10,428 nucleotides of DNA from Nereida sp965655635 (lineage in GTDB: Bacteria > Pseudomonadota > Alphaproteobacteria > Rhodobacterales > Rhodobacteraceae), in assembly GCF_965655635.1 (NCBI RefSeq), contig NZ_CBFHHE010000048.1, forward strand, positions 1 through 10,428. Direction: 5' to 3'. Made by a program: the position numbers and the translations under genes. Under the pieces are notes generated by a model that did no database searches, was not told the DNA's origin, and saw only the letters and a list, made by a program, of their open reading frames with translations. Of this stretch, positions 5,049 to 10,428 are shown piece by piece; positions within the stretch are counted from its first letter, which is position 1; every line of letters starts with the position of its first letter.

Positions 5049-5870
5049 ATGGACCGCCGCACGATTGATCCAGACCTGCAACGCGCTTTGATCGAAGCCG
5101 CACATGCCGCAGCAGATGCGGCGCGTGATGTGATCCTGCCGTATTTCCGCGCGCCTCTTGTTGTGGACAATAAGCGCCCAGCTGATTTTGACCCCGTGAC
5201 CGAAGCCGATCGCGCCGCTGAGCATGCGATGCGGGAAGTCTTTGCAAATCTGCGGCCTGATGACGGGATTTTGGGCGAAGAATATGGCGCTACCTCTGGC
5301 ACATCGGGGCTGACGTGGGTGCTTGATCCAATTGATGGCACACGCGGGTTCATTAGTGGCACACCGACTTGGGGCGTGTTGATTGCTCTGCAAGATGAGA
5401 ATGGTGTTTTGCTTGGCGTGATTGATCAGCCGTATATTGGTGAGCGTTTCGTGGGTGGGTTTGGCACCGCACGGATGAGCGGGCCGCACGGTGAAATGCC
5501 GCTGCGTACATCGCCCCAAACGACGGCACTTGGCGATGCGATCTTGCTCAGCACCTTTCCTGAAGTTGGTAGTCCTATTGAGTGTGCGGGTTTTGAGGCC
5601 GTGTCGAAGCTGTGCAAACTAACGCGGTTCGGTATGGATTGTTACGGATATGCTTTGGTTGCGACTGGTCAGGTTGATTTAGTAATCGAAGCGGGGTTGA
5701 ATGCCTATGATATTGCTGGGCCAATCGGGGTGATTGAGGCCGCCGGTGGTGTCGTGACCAGCTGGGACGGGGGGGTGGCCCATCACGGCGGGCGGGTCGT
5801 TGCTGCCTCAAATGCGCATGTACACGCTGAGGCGTTGAAGATTTTGGAGCCGTTTAAAGATAGTGTCTAG
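5049..5870 (+). CDS. hisN: Histidinol-phosphatase, inositol-monophosphatase family
   Basis: Mg2+-dependent phosphatase of 273 residues. It most likely removes the phosphate of L-histidinol phosphate, the penultimate step of histidine synthesis, in the cytoplasm. IMPase motifs are complete: DPVTEADRAAE (48-58), the metal ligand Glu77 in GEEYG (76-80), DPIDGT (93-98) with Asp93 and Asp96, and Asp221 in AYDIAGPIGVIEAAGG (219-234). The TRGFISGTPTWGVLIAL stretch (98-114) is typical of the HisN subgroup rather than of SuhB or CysQ. Inositol-1-phosphatase or another sugar phosphatase remains possible. GGAG (5037-5040), eight bases before the ATG, supports the start. No other his gene is nearby. The CAP-domain lipoprotein gene follows after 13 bp, so the two are probably co-transcribed. 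Confidence 0.87.
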   Translation: MDRRTIDPDLQRALIEAAHAAADAARDVILPYFRAPLVVDNKRPADFDPVTEADRAAEHAMREVFANLRPDDGILGEEYGATSGTSGLTWVLDPIDGTRGFISGTPTWGVLIALQDENGVLLGVIDQPYIGERFVGGFGTARMSGPHGEMPLRTSPQTTALGDAILLSTFPEVGSPIECAGFEAVSKLCKLTRFGMDCYGYALVATGQVDLVIEAGLNAYDIAGPIGVIEAAGGVVTSWDGGVAHHGGRVVAASNAHVHAEALKILEPFKDSV

Positions 5871-5883
5871 TAAGGGGTGAAAG

Positions 5884-6363
5884 ATGTTACGAGTATGGAT
5901 CGGGGCGTGTATTTTGGCCCTAAGCGGATGCACTGTTGGCGGTAATTTACGGCCCATCGTGATTGAGGGTGAGCAGTACGCAGAGCTGTCCGCGGTAAAG
6001 GGCGATTTTCTGCTCACGGTTAATCAGAACAGGTTGCGCAACAGTGTCCCCGCGGTTGTACGTGATACGCGATTGGACCGCGCAGCACTGGCCCACGCCT
6101 CTGACATGAGCACTGTTGGTTTTTTCTCGCATCGCGGCTCAAGCGGTTCCAACGTGCTGCAGCGGGTGAAAATGACCGGTTACGATGCCTGTTTTGCTGC
6201 AGAAAACATTGCCAACACGTGGCCTAGTGAGGCGGCTGTGCTGGCCGCATGGCTGGGCTCTGCGGGGCACCGCGCCAATATTTTGAACCCCAAAGCTCGC
6301 GCTTTTGGTTTGGCGCAAGACGGCGACAACTGGGTCATGGTTTTGGCCGCCCCCTGCCGCTAG
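5884..6363 (+). CDS. CAP-domain (SCP/PR1-like, YkwD-type) lipoprotein
   Basis: Secreted protein of 159 residues. A short signal sequence ends in the lipobox LSGC (13-16), so Cys16 should be lipidated and the protein anchored in an envelope membrane. Residues about 38-157 form a CAP domain: LLTVNQNRLRNSVPAV (43-58), LDRAALAHASDM (64-75) with His71, GFFSHRGSSGSN (79-90) with His83, Glu107 in AENIA, and SAGHRANILNP (126-136) with His129. These are the usual cavity residues of the family. Cys103 and Cys158 could form a disulphide. The biochemical role of bacterial CAP proteins is mostly unknown (wall or lipid binding has been proposed). An AAGGGG ribosome binding site lies just upstream. It directly follows hisN by 13 bp, with no clear functional link. 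Confidence 0.88.
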   Translation: MLRVWIGACILALSGCTVGGNLRPIVIEGEQYAELSAVKGDFLLTVNQNRLRNSVPAVVRDTRLDRAALAHASDMSTVGFFSHRGSSGSNVLQRVKMTGYDACFAAENIANTWPSEAAVLAAWLGSAGHRANILNPKARAFGLAQDGDNWVMVLAAPCR

Positions 6364-6443
6364 GTTCGGGCGATTGCGCGGTTGATTGATTGGCCTGCGC
6401 GTTTCATACAAGAGACGCAGCGACGAGGGCGATGGGGGCAACA

Positions 6444-7826
6444 ATGGCCGAACACGACAGCACAGCATCCATGAGTGACGCCGGTGATTTCGCCCTTGAT
6501 GGACGGTTTGCCTCGGCGGTGCGCGAGGCCGTTGAGGCGCAAGACGGGGATGCAATCTCGGTCCTGATGGAGCCGCTCCACCCCGCCGATATTGCCGACT
6601 ACCTTGAGCAAATTGATGACAGCGCGCGGTCGCGTTTGTTGTCGGTTTGGAAGGGCGGCGTGGACGGGGATGTTCTGTCCGAGCTGGAAGACAGTCTGCG
6701 CGAAGGGGTCATTGACGGGCTTGAGCCGCAAGAGCTTGCCTCGGCGGTGCGCGATCTTGAAACTGACGATGTTGTTGACTTGCTTGAGGACATGGGCGCC
6801 GAGCAACAGGGCGCAGTACTTGAGGCGCTTGATGATGCGGACCGCGTCGCGGTCGAGCAGTCACTTTCATACCCCGAGGAATCCGCTGGCCGTTTGATGC
6901 AACGTGAGGTCGTTATGGCCCCGCAACATTGGAACGTCGGCCAAGCCATTGATTTTCTGCGAAATGAAGATGATCTGCCGGATGATTTTTATCACGTGGT
7001 TCTGACGAATCCGCGCATGAAGCCCGTGGGCTATGTGACACTCGGCAAGCTTTTGGGTTCACGCCGCGACACAGATCTGACCGAGATCGTTGAGGACAGT
7101 TTTCGCACGTTTCGCGTGGATCAGGACGAAGGCGATGTGGCCTATGCGTTTAACCAATATCACCTCATTTCGGCACCTGTTGTGGACGCTGACGAGCGCC
7201 TTGTGGGCATCATCACAATAGATGACGCCATGGCCGTGCTGGATGAAGAGCACGAAGAAGACATCCTGCGGCTTGCGGGTGTGGGCGAGGGATCGCTGTC
7301 GGACAAAGTGATGGAGACCACCAAGCGCCGCTTCCCATGGTTGGCCGTCAATTTGGTCACCGCGATCTTGGCCTCGCTCGTGATCGCGCAGTTTGAAGAT
7401 GTGATCGCGCAATTTGTGGCCCTTGCGGTGTTGATGCCGATTGTTGCCTCAATGGGCGGTAATGCCGGCACGCAGTCATTGACAGTTGCTGTGCGCGCGA
7501 TTGCGACCAAAGATTTGACCGGCAGCAACGTGTGGCGCGTTATCCGCCGAGAGGTTTTGGTGGGCTTGGTGAACGGCCTGATCTTTGCGGTTGTGATGGG
7601 CGTGGTCGGTGTGCTGTGGTTCGGCTCGCCCATGTTGGGGGCTGTCATCGGTGTGGCCATGGTGGTCAATTTGGTCATCGCGGGGCTTGCTGGTACGGTC
7701 ATTCCGGTGGCGCTTGAAAAGTTAGGCGTTGATCCTGCGCTTGCCTCCGGTGCTTTTGTGACCACAGTTACGGATGTTGTAGGCTTTTTCGCTTTTCTCG
7801 GCTTGGCCGCCATGGTGCTGTTATGA
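6444..7826 (+). CDS. mgtE: MgtE-family magnesium transporter
   Basis: Mg2+ channel of 460 residues in the inner membrane, usual length. The cytoplasmic MgtE N domain (about 20-138) is helical and acidic. SYPEESAGRLM (142-152) leads into two CBS domains (about 153-208 and 215-270). The second ends with DDAMAVLDEEHEEDILRLAG (260-279), which runs into the plug-helix region. Five membrane helices follow (about 300-460), including PIVASMGGNAGTQSL (332-346) and TTVTDVVGFFAFLGLA (440-455). Asp444 is the pore residue expected to bind Mg2+. The ATG at 6444 is chosen because GGGGG lies six bases upstream. The in-frame ATG at 6432 and TTG at 6390 have worse spacing. The leader is only about 80 nt, too short for an M-box Mg2+ riboswitch. 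A weak promoter candidate is TTGATT (6382-6387) with CATACA (6405-6410). First gene of a probable three-gene operon. Confidence 0.95.
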   Translation: MAEHDSTASMSDAGDFALDGRFASAVREAVEAQDGDAISVLMEPLHPADIADYLEQIDDSARSRLLSVWKGGVDGDVLSELEDSLREGVIDGLEPQELASAVRDLETDDVVDLLEDMGAEQQGAVLEALDDADRVAVEQSLSYPEESAGRLMQREVVMAPQHWNVGQAIDFLRNEDDLPDDFYHVVLTNPRMKPVGYVTLGKLLGSRRDTDLTEIVEDSFRTFRVDQDEGDVAYAFNQYHLISAPVVDADERLVGIITIDDAMAVLDEEHEEDILRLAGVGEGSLSDKVMETTKRRFPWLAVNLVTAILASLVIAQFEDVIAQFVALAVLMPIVASMGGNAGTQSLTVAVRAIATKDLTGSNVWRVIRREVLVGLVNGLIFAVVMGVVGVLWFGSPMLGAVIGVAMVVNLVIAGLAGTVIPVALEKLGVDPALASGAFVTTVTDVVGFFAFLGLAAMVLL

Positions 7827-8392
7827 ACAGCGCTGAAAACGAACTTGCTGCGTTGAAAAAGGCCGCCCGCGCCAGTGCTTTTGCTGCCCGCCGTATTGCC
7901 TATGAGGCCAGCACAGACGCGGCTGCCGGTGTGCTAAGTGAGGTTCTTGCGGGATACCGTGGTGCTTGCGTCGCTGGGTACTGGCCCATCAACACCGAGA
8001 TTGACCCGCGCCCCGCAATGTCCGAAGCCGCTGCACACTGTAAAGTTTGTCTGCCCGTGATCGAGGCTGCAGGGAAGCCGCTGACGTTTCGTGAGTGGGT
8101 GCCAGATGCGCCCATGATCGAAGGCCCGTTTAAGGCAATGGTGCCCGAGCAAGGTGAGACGTTGATCCCCGAAGTTGTGATCGTGCCGCTTGTCGCATTT
8201 GATGCCGCTGGCGGTCGTTTGGGCTACGGCGGTGGCTTTTATGACCGCACGCTTGAGCTGCTGCGCGCCGCGCGTCCTACGTTGGCCATTGGCTTTGCCT
8301 TTAGCGCACAACAGCAAACCGCCTTGCCGCTTGAGCCAACAGATCAGCCTCTCAATATGATTGTGACCGAACAGGGCGTGATCACGCCATAG
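7823..8392 (+). CDS. ygfA: 5-formyltetrahydrofolate cyclo-ligase
   Basis: Enzyme of 189 residues (also called methenyl-THF synthetase). It converts 5-formyl-THF to 5,10-methenyl-THF using ATP, returning the stored folate to one-carbon metabolism in the cytoplasm. The signature LGYGGGFYDRTL (133-144) binds nucleotide and folate. Supporting segments are VAGYWPINTEIDPRP (50-64), KVCLPVI (74-80), IPEVVIVPLVAFDAAGGR (115-132) and LPLEPTDQPLN (168-178). The N-terminal basic helix (KKAARASAFAAR, 12-23) fits the ATP/folate-binding start of the family, though the usual Arg after the lysine is Ala. Its ATG overlaps the mgtE stop codon by four bases (7823-7826), which implies translational coupling. Confidence 0.95.
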   Translation: MNSAENELAALKKAARASAFAARRIAYEASTDAAAGVLSEVLAGYRGACVAGYWPINTEIDPRPAMSEAAAHCKVCLPVIEAAGKPLTFREWVPDAPMIEGPFKAMVPEQGETLIPEVVIVPLVAFDAAGGRLGYGGGFYDRTLELLRAARPTLAIGFAFSAQQQTALPLEPTDQPLNMIVTEQGVITP

Positions 8393-8458
8393 GCGTTTGT
8401 TGGATTATTTGAGCGCGCATCTTGCTCACACCGTCGACTAGGCCTAGGCAGAGGCCCT

Positions 8459-9283
8459 ATGAAGATACTCTTTTTAGGTGACGTCGTTGGCCGCTCTGGC
8501 CGCAGTGCTGTGGTCGAACATCTGCCCAAGATGCGCGCGCAATGGGGCCTCGATTTTGTTGTGGTGAACGGCGAAAATGCAACCAATGGCGCAGGTCTGA
8601 ACGAAGCCCATGCCAAGCTGCTGTTTGAAGCTGGGGCCGATTGTGTGACGCTCGGCGATCATGCTTTTGATCAGCGCGATATGCTGCAATACGCCGAAAA
8701 AGAGACCCGCATTATTCGCCCTTTGAACTTTGCCAAGCAAGCACCGGGCCGCGGAGTGCGCATTTTCGAAACCGCCAGCCGCAAGCGCATTTTGGTTACT
8801 CAGGTTTTGGGGCAGGTCTTCATGAAGCGCGCGTTTGATGATCCGTTTTCGGCCATCGATGCGGTTTTGTCGCGTCACCCACTGGGCGGTCAGGTGCAGG
8901 CCATTTTGGTCGATGTGCATTGCGAGGCAACATCTGAGAAGATGGCCATGGGGCATTTCTGTGACGGGCGCGCCAGCGTGGTTGTGGGGACGCACACCCA
9001 TGTGCCAACCGGTGATGCGCAGATTTTGCCAAGCGGTACAGCTTTTCAGGCGGATGCGGGCATGTGCGGCGATTACAATTCAGTGATCGGCATGGACAAA
9101 AAAGAACCGCTGCGCCGTTTCGTGACGGGCATGGGTAAGGGGCGTTTCGAACCTGCGGCTGAGGCGGGCACGTGCGCAGGCCTATATGTTGAGACTGATG
9201 ATGCCACGGGCAAGGCGCTGCGCGTCGAGATGGTGCGCATCGGGGGACGGCTTCAGCAATCTGGGCCAAGTCCGCTGGCTTAG
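8459..9283 (+). CDS. ymdB: YmdB-family metallophosphoesterase / 2',3'-cNMP phosphodiesterase
   Basis: Calcineurin-like phosphoesterase of 274 residues, usual for the TIGR00282/YmdB group. Some members hydrolyse 2',3'-cyclic nucleotides in the cytoplasm and affect RNA turnover or biofilm decisions. Metal-site motifs are in order: Asp8 in GDVVGR, Glu39-Asn40 in NGENA (37-41), Asp67-His68 in GDHAFDQRD (66-74), His154 in VDVHCEATSEK, and His179 and His181 in GTHTHVPTGDA. QADAGMCGDYNSVIGM (197-212) is the family C-terminal block. Position 67 is Asp where the family usually has Asn (GNHxWD), and the Trp is Phe. GAGG (8451-8454) precedes the ATG by four bases, a tight spacing. A perfect 10-bp palindrome, CTAGGCCTAG, lies at 8438-8447. 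The gene starts 66 bp after the cyclo-ligase and probably ends the mgtE operon. No terminator is obvious. Confidence 0.93.
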   Translation: MKILFLGDVVGRSGRSAVVEHLPKMRAQWGLDFVVVNGENATNGAGLNEAHAKLLFEAGADCVTLGDHAFDQRDMLQYAEKETRIIRPLNFAKQAPGRGVRIFETASRKRILVTQVLGQVFMKRAFDDPFSAIDAVLSRHPLGGQVQAILVDVHCEATSEKMAMGHFCDGRASVVVGTHTHVPTGDAQILPSGTAFQADAGMCGDYNSVIGMDKKEPLRRFVTGMGKGRFEPAAEAGTCAGLYVETDDATGKALRVEMVRIGGRLQQSGPSPLA

Positions 9284-9317
9284 ATCGTTTTCACCTCGCA
9301 AAAATAAGCCTGAAGCA

Positions 9318-9360
9318 CGCGCAAGCATTTCTTTTGCGCGCAAGACAGACGCGCTATACT
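9318..9360 (+). promoter_or_regulatory. Promoter of the SLC13 permease with palindromic CGCGCAA elements
   Basis: TATACT (9355-9360) is a five-of-six -10 box. The 17-nt upstream position is TTTTGC (9332-9337), a weak -35. The leader would be about 25 nt. CGCGCAAG occurs at 9318-9325 and 9337-9344 (19 bp apart). The inverse TTGCGCG (9334-9340) lies between, giving a 7-bp dyad with a 9-nt spacer and a perfect 10-bp palindrome TTGCGCGCAA (9334-9343). Sites overlapping the -35 region suggest a repressor operator. No T-run follows, so a terminator for ymdB is unlikely. Confidence 0.5.
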
Positions 9361-9391
9361 GGCGGGCAAGTCTATTGAGTAAGGTAGCATC

Positions 9392-10428
9392 ATGATTGAA
9401 CTTTTATCCCTTGGGCAGACGGGCCAAGCGGTTATCACGCTGGCGGTTGTTGTTGGGATGTTTGTGCTGTTTATGCGCGAAGCCTTTCCCACCGAAGTGG
9501 TTGCGATTTTGGGCGTTGCGGTGCTGTTGGCTTTGGGGGTGTTGCCCTATCAGGCGGCGGTAGATGTGTTGGCCAACCCTGCGCCTTGGACAATTGCCGC
9601 GATGTTTATCGTGATGGGGGCTTTGGTGCGCACCGGCGCTTTGGCCGCTTTTACCCATTTGGCTGAGCGACATGCGGATAAAAACCCTGCCCTCGCGGTG
9701 GGCGGGCTGATCGGGTTTGTGGTGATTGCCAGTGCGTTTGTCAGCAACACGCCTGTAGTTGTTGTGATGATCCCTGTGTTTATCCAATTGGCCAAAAAGC
9801 TTGGCAAGAAACCGTCAAAACTTTTGATCCCGCTTAGCTATGCGGCGGTAATGGGCGGCACGCTGACGTTGATCGGCACGTCGACAAACCTGCTGGTAGA
9901 CGGTGTTGCGCGTGCGGAAGGCTTGGCGCCTTTCACAATCTTTGAGATCACGCCTCTTGGTATCATATTGGTTGCGTGGGGTATGGTGTATCTTGGGGTG
10001 ATCGCGCCGATGCTGCTGCCTGATCGCGACAGTATGGCGGGCCTTCTGGGCGGCCGTAGTAAGATGAAGTTTTTCACCGAAGTCGCACTGCCCGAAGGGT
10101 CGGGGTTGATCGGACAGCAGGTGGTTAACGTGGATATGTTCAAACGTGAAGGTGTGCGCCTGGTTGATGTTCTGCGCGGGGATTTGTCTTTGCGCCGCAA
10201 TCTACCGTCCGTCAGCCTTGAGGCCGGCGACCGCGTTGTATTGCGTACCGAGATGTCCGAATTGCTGGGCATCCAAGCCAGTAAAGACGTGGCAACTGTC
10301 GATAAGCTTAGCTCCGTTGAGACAAGCACCGTTGAGGTGCTGATCACACCGGGGTGTAAAATGGTTGGCCGTTCACTTGGGGCGATGCGGCTGCGTCGCC
10401 GTTTTGGTGTGTATCCCTTGGCTGTACA
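9392..10428 (+). CDS. SLC13/DASS-type permease with RCK_C (TrkA_C) domains, 3' end cut off
   Basis: The first 345 codons are present and the frame is still open at the window end. Inner-membrane anion/cation symporter of the SLC13 (CitT/ArsB-like) superfamily. Hydrophobic segments lie near 12-28, 35-52, 66-84, 100-117, 120-133, 145-169 and 185-206. The first substrate motif SNTPVVVVMIP (118-128) and the GTSTNLL hairpin (162-168) match the SNT signatures of the family. After the first membrane half comes a cytoplasmic RCK_C-like domain (about 220-296: MKFFTEVALPEGSGLIG and LEAGDRVVLR). A second RCK_C repeat begins at about 313 (VEVLITPGCKMVGRSL). This inserted pair is typical of bacterial SLC13 permeases of unknown substrate, such as sulfate, dicarboxylate or metal oxyanion carriers. 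The ATG at 9392 is chosen by the protein pattern; AAGG (9381-9384) is its likely ribosome binding site. It has its own promoter. Confidence 0.9.
   Translation, partial: MIELLSLGQTGQAVITLAVVVGMFVLFMREAFPTEVVAILGVAVLLALGVLPYQAAVDVLANPAPWTIAAMFIVMGALVRTGALAAFTHLAERHADKNPALAVGGLIGFVVIASAFVSNTPVVVVMIPVFIQLAKKLGKKPSKLLIPLSYAAVMGGTLTLIGTSTNLLVDGVARAEGLAPFTIFEITPLGIILVAWGMVYLGVIAPMLLPDRDSMAGLLGGRSKMKFFTEVALPEGSGLIGQQVVNVDMFKREGVRLVDVLRGDLSLRRNLPSVSLEAGDRVVLRTEMSELLGIQASKDVATVDKLSSVETSTVEVLITPGCKMVGRSLGAMRLRRRFGVYPLAV

Noticed and set aside
4869..5519. Minus-strand frame of 216 codons opposite hisN
   Set aside because: Shadow of the hisN coding strand; hisN has complete IMPase motifs.
6364..6443. M-box or other Mg2+ riboswitch before mgtE
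   Set aside because: The leader is only 80 nt and holds only a weak bulged hairpin (CTGCG/CGCAG, 6395-6420). An M-box needs about 160 nt.
8393..8458. 6S RNA next to the formyl-THF cyclo-ligase gene, as in Gammaproteobacteria
   Set aside because: The gap is 66 bp, too short for 6S RNA (about 180 nt), and the upstream neighbour is mgtE with a 4-bp overlap.

Overview
The window looks like ordinary chromosomal DNA of a Roseobacter-group alphaproteobacterium (Rhodobacterales). This is inferred from the mix of gene families, moderate-to-high GC coding sequence, a cysteine-free ribosomal protein L33, an alphaproteobacterial-type XRE regulator, an IMPase-family HisN and a MgtE/folate/YmdB cluster. 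The genus cannot be fixed from the sequence alone. All complete genes read through without frameshift. No insertion sequence, prophage, CRISPR array or obvious defence system is visible.

Layout: (1) 33-1145, an AmpD-type amidase followed directly by rnpB, the RNase P RNA. The likely rnpB -35 box lies in the last codons of the amidase gene, and the RNA is closed by a perfect 13-bp P1 helix. (2) 1146-2108, an AT-rich gap with a dyad and a CtrA-like half-site pair, a small PAS-like protein of unknown role, then rpmG with its own promoter and a strong intrinsic terminator. (3) 2109-4239, a convergent gap with no convincing gene, then two minus-strand genes: a Bax-inhibitor-1 family membrane protein and a zinc-independent quinone oxidoreductase. 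(4) 4240-5027, a 348-bp divergent intergenic region with two overlapping perfect dyads in front of an XRE-family regulator that has a probable terminator. (5) 5049-6363, hisN (IMPase type) closely followed by a CAP-domain lipoprotein. (6) 6444-9283, mgtE, 5-formyl-THF cyclo-ligase (4-bp overlap with mgtE) and a YmdB-family phosphodiesterase, probably one operon. (7) 9392-end, an SLC13-type permease with RCK_C/TrkA_C domains, cut by the window edge and preceded by a palindrome-rich promoter.

The genes are mostly housekeeping: cell-wall recycling, tRNA processing, translation, Mg2+ uptake, folate salvage, histidine synthesis and redox. I found no convincing new multi-gene system. The most interesting signals are regulatory: the CtrA-like site nested in a dyad ahead of the orphan PAS protein, the paired dyads ahead of the XRE gene, and the repeated CGCGCAAG elements over the permease promoter. 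The PAS protein is the only complete gene with no assignable function.
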